A stretch of 64,000 nucleotides of DNA from CTSoil-075 sp042610375 (lineage in GTDB: Bacteria > Bacillota > Negativicutes > DSM-13327): NCBI RefSeq assembly GCF_042610375.1, contig NZ_JBGJZL010000006.1:124001-188000 (forward strand), written 5' to 3'. Position 1 is the stretch's first letter, and every line of letters starts with the position of its first letter. Below, piece by piece: positions 53,674-63,010 of the stretch. The notes beneath the pieces are model-generated. The model did no database searches. It had not been told where the DNA came from and saw nothing but the letters and a program-made list of their open reading frames with translations. Made by a program: the position numbers and the translations under genes.

Positions 53674-54512
53674 TAGCCTACCACCTTTCGCCCTGTCAAT
53701 TCAACAAATGCATCTTCCAAATTGGTTTGGCGTAAGGTTGTCGTCGTTGTAAGTGTCCCAGCAAACTCAGAAGCCATAGCACGATCAGCAAAAAACTTTG
53801 TTTTACAACCATCTGCCTCATCCCACTCTACAACATAAGCACCTAAACGTTGACACAAGGCGACTGGACTATCCAGCGCAATTAACTTGCCTTTTTCCAA
53901 AATCGCCACTCGCTGACATAAACTTTCTGCTTCTTCAATATAATGAGTCGTTAACAGTACAGTCAGTCCCTTTCCTTTTAAACGACGAATCAATTCCCAG
54001 AGGCGCCTGCGCACCTGAGGATCAAGACCTACTGTCGGTTCATCTAGAAACAAAACTTTAGGTCGATGAAGAAGAGCTCTTGCAATCATTAAACGCCGCT
54101 TCATGCCCCCTGAAAATTTTTGCACCATATCATTGGCACGATCACTGAGTTCTACATACTCTAATAGTTCAGTAATTCGCTCTTTCCGAACCTCTGCCGG
54201 CATATGATGAAGCCTGCCATGAAGTTCAAGGTTTTCCCATGCCGTTAAATCAATATCCAAATTAAAATGCTGAGGCACTACGCCAATTACAGCTTTCACA
54301 CAGGGGCCACCGTGGGCCACTTCACAGCCATCGATCATAATTTTACCTGACGTTGGCTTGGTCAACATGGTGAGCATTCGAATGGTTGTGGTTTTACCGG
54401 CTCCATTTGGACCCAATAATCCAAAAATTTCGCCCTGGGCAATGTCCAAAGACAAATGATTAACCGCAATCCGATCATCAAATTTTTTAACTAACTCTTC
54501 AATATGAATCAT
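53673..54512 (-). CDS. ABC-2 type transporter ATPase (DrrA-like)
   Basis: 279 residues. Walker A LLGPNGAGKTTTIRML, signature KFSGGMKRRLMIARAL, Walker B VLFLDEPTVGLD and H-loop TTHYIEEAE. The C-terminal ~55 residues with LEDAFVELTGRKV match the drug-exporter (DrrA/CcmA) subgroup. It starts 4 bp after btuD, so it belongs to the cobalamin-controlled transcript. No substrate can be assigned. Confidence 0.92.
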   Translation of the reverse strand: MIHIEELVKKFDDRIAVNHLSLDIAQGEIFGLLGPNGAGKTTTIRMLTMLTKPTSGKIMIDGCEVAHGGPCVKAVIGVVPQHFNLDIDLTAWENLELHGRLHHMPAEVRKERITELLEYVELSDRANDMVQKFSGGMKRRLMIARALLHRPKVLFLDEPTVGLDPQVRRRLWELIRRLKGKGLTVLLTTHYIEEAESLCQRVAILEKGKLIALDSPVALCQRLGAYVVEWDEADGCKTKFFADRAMASEFAGTLTTTTTLRQTNLEDAFVELTGRKVVG

Positions 54513-54516
54513 ACTT

Positions 54517-55308
54517 CTATCCTCTTTTTTTAGTTAAACCTGTAATGAGTACAACTGGTTTACCTAAGTTATCAATCTTTATTTCACTCTCAACGCCAAA
54601 AACTGTGCGCAAGGTATGTGATGTAATCACATCCTGAGGCCTGCCTACAGCAAAAATTTTCCCTTGGTGTAAGACTACAACACAATCCGAATACTGGGCA
54701 GCATGATTAATATCATGAAGTACCATAGCAACAGTAATCCTATGCACACGATTAAACTCTGCCAACAATTCCATAATTTCCAATTGATGACAAATATCTA
54801 AATAAGTCGTCGGCTCATCAAGTAATAGGATTTCTGGTTTTTGCGCTAATGCCATGGCAATCCACACCCGCTGGCGTTCACCACCAGACAAAGTGCTGAC
54901 AATCCGGTCTGACATTTCTTCAAGACCAGTTTGCACTAAAGCCCAACTGACACACTCATCATCTTCTTGCGACTTTCCCTGCCACCACTGTTGATGAGGA
55001 TAACGGCCGTATTCTACTAGATCTCGCACGGTTAAATCTTTCGGAGCCTCTGGTGATTGGGGTAAAACCGCCATTTTTCGGGCAATGACTTTATTACTCA
55101 GCTCAGTCAAATTTTGTCCATCTAAATAAACATTACCTTGATCTGGTTTTAAGTTGCGTGATAAGACTTTCAGTAGTGTACTTTTACCTGAACCATTCGG
55201 ACCTAAGATGGAAATAATCTGTCCTTTTTCAACTTCTAAGGTTAAGTTTTCTAGAACGCTTTTCCCATCAAACCCCACGGCTATATTTTGTGTGTTCATG
55301 ATTGTCAT
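54517..55308 (-). CDS. btuD: Corrinoid/iron-complex ABC transporter ATPase
   Basis: 263 residues. FecE/BtuD-type ATPase with ILGPNGSGKSTLLKVL, LSGGERQRVWIAMALAQ and LLLDEPTTYLDICHQ. It energises uptake of a chelate through the adjacent FecCD-type permease. Placement behind a cobalamin riboswitch favours corrinoid as the substrate over siderophores, but sequence alone does not separate them. AAGGAGGG precedes the start. Confidence 0.9.
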   Translation of the reverse strand: MTIMNTQNIAVGFDGKSVLENLTLEVEKGQIISILGPNGSGKSTLLKVLSRNLKPDQGNVYLDGQNLTELSNKVIARKMAVLPQSPEAPKDLTVRDLVEYGRYPHQQWWQGKSQEDDECVSWALVQTGLEEMSDRIVSTLSGGERQRVWIAMALAQKPEILLLDEPTTYLDICHQLEIMELLAEFNRVHRITVAMVLHDINHAAQYSDCVVVLHQGKIFAVGRPQDVITSHTLRTVFGVESEIKIDNLGKPVVLITGLTKKRG

Positions 55309-56325
55309 TTATGCATCCCTCCTTAAGAGATACAAGAAAAAAGGTGCGCCGACAAAAGCCATAATAATACCGACTGGAATCTCAAGAGGGGAGAATGCCA
55401 CCCTTGCTAAGGTATCACTTAAAGTAACAACAGCCACGCCTAAAATAGCAGAAGCAGGTAATAAATAACGATAATCAGAACCTACTAACAATCGTGCCGC
55501 ATGGGGTACAATCAAACCGACAAACCCAAGAAGTCCAACGACACTGACAGCACTTGCTGCCAATAAAGCTGCCACTGCTGTTAAGGCAATCCTTGACACT
55601 TCTACATTAAGGCCAAGACCGCGAGCAATGTCATCCCCTAAATTTAAAATATTAAGTCGCCTAGCACCAAGTAGTGCCAAAATCCCGCCCACGATAGTGT
55701 AGGGCAAGATAATATCAATATGAGGCCAACTACGCGCCGATAAGCCCCCTACCATCCACATGAGAGCGCCATGGACGCGATCACTATAAAAAACCATCAG
55801 AGCCGAAATACCTGAGTTTAAAAATGCCGAAACGGCTACCCCGGCTAAAATAATACGGACTGGACGAATGCCGCCTTTCCAGGCAAGTATATAAATAAAA
55901 ATCGCCGCCGCCATAGCACCTACAAAAGCAATCGGAGTCACTAAATACTCTTGATGAGGAAATAGTATCAGAATCGTTACCCCCGCCAAACCTGCTCCTG
56001 ATGAAATACCAATAATATGAGGATCAGCTAAAGGATTTTTCATCACTCCTTGGAGTATAGCTCCTGCAAGGGCCAGATTAATACCAACAAGAGCACCAAC
56101 TAAGGTTCTTGGAAGACGAATATTCCAAATAACTTGTCGATTTGCTCCTGACTGGTCAGAAATAATGGCAGATACAATATCTTGTAAACTAATCGCCAAA
56201 GCCCCTTTGGTTAAACTCAAGATAATACCGCCAACTGCTAATAAGGTAAATATGAGTAACATAAAAATTCGCCAAATCCCTCGGTCACGCAATCCAGCAT
56301 ATGAAAAAAAATTTCTATTTGACAT
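55309..56325 (-). CDS. btuC: Corrinoid/iron-complex ABC transporter permease (FecCD family)
   Basis: 338 residues with about ten hydrophobic helices. Family motifs are IRLPRTLVGALVGINLALAGAI LQG (TM2), NPLADPHIIGISSGAGLAG, GLLGFVGLIVPHAARLLVG and the C-terminal IPVGIIMAFVGAPFFLYLL. The ATG at 56325 lies inside the btuF stop region with AGAGG upstream; the genes overlap. Transports corrinoid by context. Confidence 0.9.
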   Translation of the reverse strand: MSNRNFFSYAGLRDRGIWRIFMLLIFTLLAVGGIILSLTKGALAISLQDIVSAIISDQSGANRQVIWNIRLPRTLVGALVGINLALAGAILQGVMKNPLADPHIIGISSGAGLAGVTILILFPHQEYLVTPIAFVGAMAAAIFIYILAWKGGIRPVRIILAGVAVSAFLNSGISALMVFYSDRVHGALMWMVGGLSARSWPHIDIILPYTIVGGILALLGARRLNILNLGDDIARGLGLNVEVSRIALTAVAALLAASAVSVVGLLGFVGLIVPHAARLLVGSDYRYLLPASAILGVAVVTLSDTLARVAFSPLEIPVGIIMAFVGAPFFLYLLRRDA

Positions 56326-57283
56326 TGCCATAAACCTCTGGATAGATCACTTTCGCCATATATTCTACGGATTCATGAAAACGAATGCCAGGATTTAATT
56401 GAAAAAGTTCAGATGGCAGAAAAAATATCTGGTCATTTTTTACGGCACGCAATCCTGCCCACGCAGGATTACTTGCAATATCACTTTTCATTCTTTTTTC
56501 AATATCCGTCATATTACCCATGGTCACAACCAAAATTGCATCTGCATCTCCCTCAACTAATTTCTCTAAGCTATAAGGAGCGATATCTGGATCGCTTTCA
56601 AGCGGCTTACTGCCAGATGCGATATTTTTAATTTTTAACATTTTTGCTATATTACCTGCAATGCTATTATCAAGCTCTACTGTGACATTTTTAGCCGTAG
56701 CATGCAAAATAACAACTTTTTTACTTTGGGCAGGTAACTTTGCAATTACTTTATTAATCTCTACTTGCATGTTATCAATTAGATGTTGCGCCTCGGACTG
56801 TGTGCCTACAATATCACCAAATAATTTTATCTTAGCTATGATATCATCAAAGGTTTTCATCTTCAGCATCACGACAGGAATTTTACTACTTTCTAAAATA
56901 GGAATTATTTTTTCATGAATCCCCTGAAAACCAATGACTAAGTCAGGCTGTAAGGCTAAGACTTGTTCATTGTTCACATTGTAGATAAATCCGATTTCAG
57001 ATGCATTCTGCGACGCTGGGAAAACAGCAGGACTCTTAGAACTAGGTCTCCCAACAGCTTGACCACCAACCCCATATAACACATCTAAAAACGATGTTGA
57101 CAACACCACAATGCGCTGTGGTTTTTGTGGCAGCGCTACAGTTCGCCCTGCATCATCAGTTATACGTAAATATTCAGTGCTCGTCTGAGTGATTGCTTTT
57201 TCTTTGGCCTGAGAACTGCACCCAGAAAAAATCAAACTGATCATACTAATGATAAAAGCTAAATAAATTAGTTTACGTTTCAC
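56315..57283 (-). CDS. btuF: Corrinoid/iron-complex substrate-binding lipoprotein
   Basis: 322 residues from the GTG at 57283, which follows GGAAGGGG and yields a proper lipoprotein signal (KRKLIYLAFIISMISLIFSGC). Longer frames to 57382 would place 33 residues before the signal and are rejected. Domain: QRIVVLSTSFLDVLYGVGGQAVGRPS, then LQPDLVIGFQG and VLHATAKNVTVELDN. A single-lobe-helix FecB/BtuF fold. First transporter gene after cobI. Confidence 0.88.
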   Translation of the reverse strand: MKRKLIYLAFIISMISLIFSGCSSQAKEKAITQTSTEYLRITDDAGRTVALPQKPQRIVVLSTSFLDVLYGVGGQAVGRPSSKSPAVFPASQNASEIGFIYNVNNEQVLALQPDLVIGFQGIHEKIIPILESSKIPVVMLKMKTFDDIIAKIKLFGDIVGTQSEAQHLIDNMQVEINKVIAKLPAQSKKVVILHATAKNVTVELDNSIAGNIAKMLKIKNIASGSKPLESDPDIAPYSLEKLVEGDADAILVVTMGNMTDIEKRMKSDIASNPAWAGLRAVKNDQIFFLPSELFQLNPGIRFHESVEYMAKVIYPEVYGNVK

Positions 57284-57317
57284 AAAAACACCCCTTCCAG
57301 ATGTAAAAATAAAGAAA

Positions 57318-57373
57318 ACTTGGCTTGCGCCAAGCCTCATTTCGTAAGAAATGCCGGATAAAAATATCCGGCA
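57318..57373 (-). terminator. Paired hairpins between cobI and btuF
   Basis: TGCCGGATA/TATCCGGCA is followed on the minus strand by CTTGGC-GCAA-GCCAAG and TTTTCTTTATTTTT. The second hairpin looks like an attenuator that would reduce transport gene expression relative to cobI. Confidence 0.6.
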
Positions 57374-57410
57374 AAAATTCATCTATTTATTCCGGCAAAT
57401 AAATGGTCTA

Positions 57411-58118
57411 TTAACCAAGTTTGCGTTTTTTTGCTAAAATTGTTGTTAGATAATTAACTTGCGTTCCATCAACTTCATCTAAGTTATAACTAATTTGCTC
57501 GTCAGGTAATCCACATTTACTAATCATGACTGCATTATCACCATAACCATGTTGATTCAATTTTTCTACCACTTGCGTGAAATTTTTGTAGACTTTCATT
57601 AAAACAACATTGTCCGATAAAGCCAAGATTTTATCCATATCTTCATCTTCCATCGTTGCTGGAATAATGCTAAGTACATCGGTTCCTTCTGCTAAAGGCT
57701 GGCCTAATTGGCTGCCAATGGCACAAAAAGCTGGCACGCCAGGTACTGTTTCAATTCCAAAACCAGACTCTTTTAATAAACGATAAATATACATATAAGT
57801 GCTATAAAACATAGGATCACCCAAGGTCAAAAATACAACTTTCTTCCCAGCTTGCAGTTCTGCAAGAATGGCTACTTTATTATTTGCCCATGCTTCTGTT
57901 AAGGTATTAGCATCATTAACCATAGGGAAAACAAGTTTTAAAATTTCAACATTTTCTTTTAAATAAGGACGAGCAATCGATAGAGCTGTACTATCTTCTT
58001 TTTTCTCAGTCTTAGGAGCAATAATTACATCGGCTGCTTGTATCACCTTTACTGCTTTTAAAGTAAGTAATTCTGGATCTCCTGGTCCTACACCAACACC
58101 ATAAAAAATTCCTGACAT
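57411..58118 (-). CDS. cobI: Precorrin-2/cobalt-factor-2 C20-methyltransferase
   Basis: 235 residues. SAM-dependent corrin methyltransferase: N-terminal GIFYGVGVGPGDPELLTLKAV, then VVFLTLGDPMFYSTYMYI, GIETVPGVPAFCAIGSQLG and VLMKVYKNF, the CobI/CbiL subgroup. It adds the C20 methyl in corrin ring synthesis. The ATG at 58118 with AAGGAGG is right; a frame extending to 58262 lies in the riboswitch platform. First gene after the cobalamin riboswitch. CobI alone here implies that other biosynthetic genes lie elsewhere. Confidence 0.92.
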   Translation of the reverse strand: MSGIFYGVGVGPGDPELLTLKAVKVIQAADVIIAPKTEKKEDSTALSIARPYLKENVEILKLVFPMVNDANTLTEAWANNKVAILAELQAGKKVVFLTLGDPMFYSTYMYIYRLLKESGFGIETVPGVPAFCAIGSQLGQPLAEGTDVLSIIPATMEDEDMDKILALSDNVVLMKVYKNFTQVVEKLNQHGYGDNAVMISKCGLPDEQISYNLDEVDGTQVNYLTTILAKKRKLG

Positions 58119-58160
58119 AATATCCTCCTTAAAATCTGTGTATTCATTGAAAATTAACGT

Positions 58161-58196
58161 AAAAAAACATCTTCCGTTAATACTAACCGGAAGATG
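58161..58196 (-). terminator. Expression-platform terminator of the cobalamin riboswitch
   Basis: CATCTTCCG pairs with CGGAAGATG (58168-58176 with 58188-58196) and is followed on the minus strand by seven T residues, just before cobI. Confidence 0.85.
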
Positions 58197-58314
58197 TGGA
58201 TGTCTACAATTATAACAGTACTTTAACCATGAACATGTCAACACACAACTGCGCTTTGACACAACATACAGTACAACTGTACGAACCCCCTCCCCATCTC
58301 TCGCAGGTCATAAC

Positions 58315-58490
58315 GGTGATTGTCATATAGGCAGTTCTCCTGACTCTGGATCGTAGCTTATCCATACCTTCCCAAGATACTTTATCCCAGTGGCATATAC
58401 ATGGATTTGCTCCCCATTACAGTGGCGGGACCGCGCCGGATTTTAACCGACTTCCCTATTAAGCCCCCAAGGGCACCTACACCATCAATA
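58315..58490 (-). promoter_or_regulatory. Cobalamin (adenosylcobalamin) riboswitch
   Basis: The complement shows GGTGCCC...GGGGGC, AATAGGGAA, CCCGCCACTG and the B12-box-like CAGGAGAACTGCCTAT (58327-58342) in the canonical order and spacing. It precedes cobI and the transport genes, where cobalamin repression is expected. Confidence 0.9.
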
Positions 58491-58628
58491 TGTAATTTTC
58501 AGAGTTCTCTATTTACAACTCTATAACAAATATTTTAACTTGTCAACCACAAATCATTCTTCTCTCGATCCTAGAGCAGATGAGTAAAGATAATTCTAAC
58601 AATCTCAAGTAAAACTTATTTCTGTCCG

Positions 58629-60425
58629 TTATAGATTGAGTTTTTTTATAATCTTCCTAATCATTTCAACTCGGTTGAATGGTGTAATAAAATAAAATCC
58701 ATGTACATGATCTTTCATTTTATTAGCAAGATCTACGGCAATTTCAATTCCTAGAAGTTCGGCTTCTTCTTTTGCCATATTCTTATCAAATTGGTTTAAA
58801 ATATGTTCTGGTATTCGAATTCCTGCCACCTCATTATTCAAGAAATGAGCATTGCGATAACTAACCAGCGGCATGATTCCTCCCAAAATTTTAGCTTTCC
58901 CATCCTGTTTGAGTTGTGGTAATAAGTGAATGACATTCTCATCAAATATAGGTTGGGTCAAGAAAAACTTAGCCCCTCTATCCACTTTCTTACCCATTCT
59001 CGTTACCTCAACTTCAGGGTGAAGTCCGTTTAAGTTCAATGCCCCACCAATATGAATCGGTTGTCCAGCAAATACTTCTTGATTCATTGTAGCAATCAGT
59101 TCGATCAATTTAAATGAATTAAGATTGAAAACACTCTTTATATCATTTTTATCTGCCATGGCAACAGGATCACCCGTTACGGCTAATATATTGCGGATAT
59201 TCTCAGCATAACCCGCAAGTAGAGAGGATTTTAACGCATTTAAATTTTTATCTCGACAACATACATGAGGAATTACCTCAATTCCGACCTCTCTTTTAAT
59301 TTTTGCAGCAATCATGATTGAATCGACCCGAGCTCTGCCCATGGGTGAATCAGCAATCGTAATCACGTCCACACCTGACTCTTTGCAAACTCGCGCATTA
59401 TCTAACATCAATTCAACATCTGCATGAAATGGTGGATCTAATTCTACAGCGATGACAAACTGATCCTGTTTTACTTTTTCAGCAAAACCATCTAACTGAT
59501 TCACTCCAAAAATGACTTTTTCTTTTGTTACAATTTGTTCTTTGGGCACATATCGATCTGAACCAGTATGAATTAATTCTGCCATTTTTTCAATGTGAAT
59601 AGGAGTCGTACCACAACATCCACCTAAAATTTTTACGCCTAATTCACCAATTTCCTTCATCTTTTCAGCAAAATAATCCGGATTTTGAATATATACTGTT
59701 CTTTCATGTATAATTTCTGGATATCCTGCATTGGGGGCTACGGCGACAATATCCTCACCCATATTTATTTTTTGCAAGGAATTATAAAGATGGGTGGGAC
59801 CCACACCACAATTAAATCCATAAGCATCAATATTTTTCGTTTTTTTCACTTCAGCTACAATGTGCTCATTACTGATCCCTTTACGAGTAAATCCTTCTGG
59901 AGTCGTTGCAAATTGAGTCAAGATAAATAGATTGGGATCTTTCGCCTTGATGTATTTACTAATTTCTCCAAGATTGACTACATCGCTAAAAGTTTCAAAA
60001 ATAAATATTTTGATGCCCTGCTCCAAAAAAACATCGACGATAAATTGATAATCAGCCATAATCTTTTCTTGATCAATGTGGATATGATCAGCCATTTCTG
60101 GTATCGGTCCTATACTTGCTGCCACGAATATATTTTTATTGGCAGTCACTTCATGTGCAATATCAATTCCAGCAATAATGAGTTCCTTTAATTTCGCTTT
60201 TGAAACATCTAAGGCAAGAGGATTTGCCGAAAAAGTATTCGTTTTGATTAATTTTGCACCTGCCGCCATATACTCTTTATGAATTTGTTTAATGATTTTT
60301 GGATTATTAACATTTGCATATTCTGGTAATTCATCGTAATTACCAGTTAGTTGAGCATAATAGGTACCCATGGCACCATCTGTAATCAAAATATTGTCCT
60401 GCAAATACTCTCTTATATTGATCAT
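58629..60425 (-). CDS. Bifunctional homocysteine S-methyltransferase / methylenetetrahydrofolate reductase
   Basis: 598 residues. Residues ~1-290 are a zinc homocysteine methyltransferase (ILITDGAMGTYYAQL; Zn cysteines in GFNCGVGP and GGCCGTT). Residues ~305-598 are a MetF-like TIM barrel (VAVELDPPFHADVELM, IPHVCCRDKNLNAL, AVTGDPVAMADKND, FFLTQPIFDE). This is the YitJ architecture; the MetH corrinoid module is absent. It supplies methyl groups for methionine synthesis. AAGGTGG precedes the start. It lies beyond the riboswitch, so it is probably not under cobalamin control. Confidence 0.92.
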   Translation of the reverse strand: MINIREYLQDNILITDGAMGTYYAQLTGNYDELPEYANVNNPKIIKQIHKEYMAAGAKLIKTNTFSANPLALDVSKAKLKELIIAGIDIAHEVTANKNIFVAASIGPIPEMADHIHIDQEKIMADYQFIVDVFLEQGIKIFIFETFSDVVNLGEISKYIKAKDPNLFILTQFATTPEGFTRKGISNEHIVAEVKKTKNIDAYGFNCGVGPTHLYNSLQKINMGEDIVAVAPNAGYPEIIHERTVYIQNPDYFAEKMKEIGELGVKILGGCCGTTPIHIEKMAELIHTGSDRYVPKEQIVTKEKVIFGVNQLDGFAEKVKQDQFVIAVELDPPFHADVELMLDNARVCKESGVDVITIADSPMGRARVDSIMIAAKIKREVGIEVIPHVCCRDKNLNALKSSLLAGYAENIRNILAVTGDPVAMADKNDIKSVFNLNSFKLIELIATMNQEVFAGQPIHIGGALNLNGLHPEVEVTRMGKKVDRGAKFFLTQPIFDENVIHLLPQLKQDGKAKILGGIMPLVSYRNAHFLNNEVAGIRIPEHILNQFDKNMAKEEAELLGIEIAVDLANKMKDHVHGFYFITPFNRVEMIRKIIKKLNL

Positions 60426-60456
60426 GCTTATCCACCTTCTTAAAAAAAGATAACGT

Positions 60457-60486
60457 TAAAGGCAAAGCAATGATGCTTTGCCTTTA
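60457..60486 (-). terminator. Terminator after the TIM-barrel gene
   Basis: TAAAGGCAAAGCA pairs perfectly with TGCTTTGCCTTTA; a T7 run follows on the minus strand. Confidence 0.85.
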
Positions 60487-60560
60487 ATACAATTATATCA
60501 TGTAACATCCACATCTTATAGTCTCTGCCAAAATTACAAAATTGCCTCTACTTTTTCTTT

Positions 60561-61520
60561 CTATCGGTTCACCTGCAAAGCTGCTTTTTGCATCTTAATC
60601 TTCTCTGACCATTCTTCTATAGAAGAATACATGAATTCATGCACTAAAAATTCAGGTTTAATCTCATGAATCAGTCTTTGCACTTCACTTGTGGAAAAAG
60701 GCTGGTGTTGATCGATGTTTAAAACATGATTCATAATTTCACCCATATCATATTTTTCTACCTGTTTGCACAAACTTTCTCGCCGATACTCTCCTGACAG
60801 GGATTTATGTAAATGAACGCCTCTCACATAACGGCGATAATCTCCCAAGGAATGTAATACACTCAAAATGTAGTCAACGCCTTCACCCTCTGTTTTTAGT
60901 TCTGGATTGGTGTTCATTAGGTGCCCGACATCAAGCATGATCCCAACATTAGAATGTTTCACATGATCAAGCAATCGTGAGACTAGAGCAGGATTTTTAA
61001 GCGTCAGTCCAGGCCACCATAAATTTTCAAACAGTAATGCTACATTCGGCGGTATTTCATCTACCAGTTCATTGACCAATTCAATTGTTGCTTCTATAAC
61101 CTCACTGTCTGAAGCACTAAATTGCCAACTGAACAATTCTTGAATACGAGCATGGCTTACATGAAAGACCAAATAGTGAGCCCCCGTCTTAACTGCAGTT
61201 CGGATATTAGCACGATATGCCTTAAGCCAAGCTTCACGTGTTAATCCCCCATAACAAGCTACTATATTTTCTTCACTGCCAAACTCTTCTAATAATACAC
61301 GCTTATTACCTCGCCAAAAATCCAGCCAAGCAGGCCAAAATCGCAGGTGTACTCCTTTTAGCATTTCTCTCGGATATAATCTTTCATCCCACTCATCATA
61401 AAACATGAGCTCTAATCCATCAATCTGATGCTCTTCTAGAAATTTCTTTAATACAATAGGGTCATTATTAATTAAATCAATATCAGATGTATAACTCGAT
61501 ATATTAATAAGTTGTAACAT
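60561..61520 (-). CDS. Sugar-phosphate isomerase/epimerase-like TIM barrel (AP endonuclease 2 family)
   Basis: 319 residues. Xylose-isomerase-like barrel with putative metal ligands Glu in ALLFENLWWPG, Asp-His in IMLDVGHLMNT, His in VRGVHLHKSLSG and Glu in FLVHEFMYSS. The substrate is unknown; members act on sugars, sugar phosphates or inosose. The ATG at 61520 has AGAAGGA upstream; the frame upstream of it contains hydrophobic but unconserved residues. Monocistronic with a strong terminator, divergent from the NRAMP gene. No link to its methionine-pathway neighbour is evident. Confidence 0.78.
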   Translation of the reverse strand: MLQLINISSYTSDIDLINNDPIVLKKFLEEHQIDGLELMFYDEWDERLYPREMLKGVHLRFWPAWLDFWRGNKRVLLEEFGSEENIVACYGGLTREAWLKAYRANIRTAVKTGAHYLVFHVSHARIQELFSWQFSASDSEVIEATIELVNELVDEIPPNVALLFENLWWPGLTLKNPALVSRLLDHVKHSNVGIMLDVGHLMNTNPELKTEGEGVDYILSVLHSLGDYRRYVRGVHLHKSLSGEYRRESLCKQVEKYDMGEIMNHVLNIDQHQPFSTSEVQRLIHEIKPEFLVHEFMYSSIEEWSEKIKMQKAALQVNR

Positions 61521-61638
61521 AATTAAAAATCCTTCTTTTGAATTACTGAGCCATATAAGCCACAACTATTGTATCACAAAATGGAAGGCGCACAAATTCC
61601 TTCTACGCATATAATATAATAATTCAACTTTCTTTTAT

Positions 61639-61654
61639 GTTAGCCGCGGCTAAC
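61639..61654. promoter_or_regulatory. 16-bp perfect palindrome upstream of the NRAMP gene
   Basis: GTTAGCCGCGGCTAAC is perfectly symmetric. It lies 45-60 bp upstream of the NRAMP start and downstream of an A/T-rich ATATAATATAATAA promoter-like segment. It resembles DtxR-type operators in having TTAG/CTAA arms, so the MntR-like protein encoded at 62986 is the natural candidate ligand. Confidence 0.65.
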
Positions 61655-61698
61655 CATGTTGCTGGATAGTACTACACATAATATGAGGGGTGATCATT

Positions 61699-62976
61699 TT
61701 GAAAGAAGATCAAATTGTATCCAATCTACCTATACATTTACCATCAATCCCTGGGGAAGAAATAAAATCAAAAGCCAAAGGGCTCTTCAAATACCTTGGA
61801 CCAGCTTTCGTTGTCAGTGTTGCTTATATGGACCCGGGCAACTTTGGTACGAATATCAGTGGAGGTTCACGGTTTGGCTACAATCTTTTATGGGTCATTC
61901 TTTGGAGCAATCTGATGGCAATTTTTGTGCAAATTATTTCGGCAAAAATTGGTATTGCTACTGGGATGGGATTGCCGGCTCATTGTGGGAAAGTTTTCTC
62001 TCGCCCTACCAATTGGTTTTTATGGTCAATCGCTACAGTAGCGGCTATGGCAACGGATCTTGCAGAATTTCTCGGAGGAGTGCTAGGCTTTTACCTGCTC
62101 TTTAATATCCCTTTAGTGTGGGCAGCTTTGCTCACTGGAACCATTACTTATTTTATCTGTCACATGCAAAAATATGGGCAAAAAATTGTTGAGCGAATCA
62201 TCACTAGTATGGTTGCAGTCATTAGCATTGCCTATGTGTGGGAAATGTTTATCGCTATGCCTGAATGGGGGCAGGTCGCCTACCACGTAGCTGTTCCCCT
62301 GCTAACTCCTGATAGTGTATTGGTGGCAGTGGGAATGCTCGGTGCCACTGTAATGCCTCATGTGATTTATTTGCATTCTCACCTCGTACAAAATCGTCGT
62401 ACAAGTGACGAAAAAGATTGTATCCATCACTTAAAGATGGCTAAAATGGATGTATTCTTCGCCATGAATATGGCTTTTATTGTCAATGCTGCTATGGTAA
62501 TCGTCTCTGCCGCCGTATTTAATGGCAATGGCCTCAACATCGACAGTATTGAGGCTGCGTACATGACATTAGAACCTTTAATGGGAAATATGGCTGCGGG
62601 GGTTTTTGGTTTAGCCCTCCTAGCTGCTGGTCTATCCTCTGCAACCGTTGGCACAATGGCAGGCGAAGTCATTTTAAACGGATTTGTAGGTTTTGATATT
62701 CCCATTAGCCTAAGACGAATGATTACAATGCTGCCTGGTATCGCAATTCTATTGGCAGGCATTAATCCAATGAGTGCTTTAATCACAAGCCAAGTTGTGT
62801 TAAGCTTTGCCTTACCTGCAGCCGTTATTCCTCTCATGTTAATCAGCAATCATGCCACTATCATGGGACGCTTTAAAAATAGTATGCTGACTAATATGGT
62901 CGGCTGGCTTATTGTCAGCATGATCCTCGCAATGAACGCAATTTTGCTCTATCTCATCTTGAGCGGGCAAGCTTAA
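61699..62976 (+). CDS. mntH: NRAMP-family Mn2+/Fe2+ transporter
   Basis: About 425 residues, 11 hydrophobic helices. Metal site motifs are YMDPGNFGTNISGG (DPGN, TM1) and GATVMPHVIYLHSH (MPH, TM6). Translation probably begins at TTG 61699, six bases after GAGGGGTG; the GTG at 61690 overlaps that site. Takes up divalent Mn or Fe with protons. Convergent with the MntR-like gene and separated by a shared terminator; a palindromic operator candidate lies upstream. Confidence 0.93.
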   Translation: MKEDQIVSNLPIHLPSIPGEEIKSKAKGLFKYLGPAFVVSVAYMDPGNFGTNISGGSRFGYNLLWVILWSNLMAIFVQIISAKIGIATGMGLPAHCGKVFSRPTNWFLWSIATVAAMATDLAEFLGGVLGFYLLFNIPLVWAALLTGTITYFICHMQKYGQKIVERIITSMVAVISIAYVWEMFIAMPEWGQVAYHVAVPLLTPDSVLVAVGMLGATVMPHVIYLHSHLVQNRRTSDEKDCIHHLKMAKMDVFFAMNMAFIVNAAMVIVSAAVFNGNGLNIDSIEAAYMTLEPLMGNMAAGVFGLALLAAGLSSATVGTMAGEVILNGFVGFDIPISLRRMITMLPGIAILLAGINPMSALITSQVVLSFALPAAVIPLMLISNHATIMGRFKNSMLTNMVGWLIVSMILAMNAILLYLILSGQA

Positions 62977-62982
62977 TGGAGT

Positions 62983-63010
62983 CGATCATGATGAAAAAGC
63001 ATCATGATCG
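62983..63010. terminator. Shared terminator of mntH and the MntR-like gene
   Basis: CGATCATGATG pairs with CATCATGATCG around six bases, with T-rich sequence after it on the plus strand. It overlaps the stop codon of the convergent regulator gene. Confidence 0.8.

Noticed and set aside
58119..58262. N-terminal extension of CobI
   Set aside because: The extra codons fall in the riboswitch platform terminator and do not resemble the family; AAGGAGG points to the ATG at 58118.
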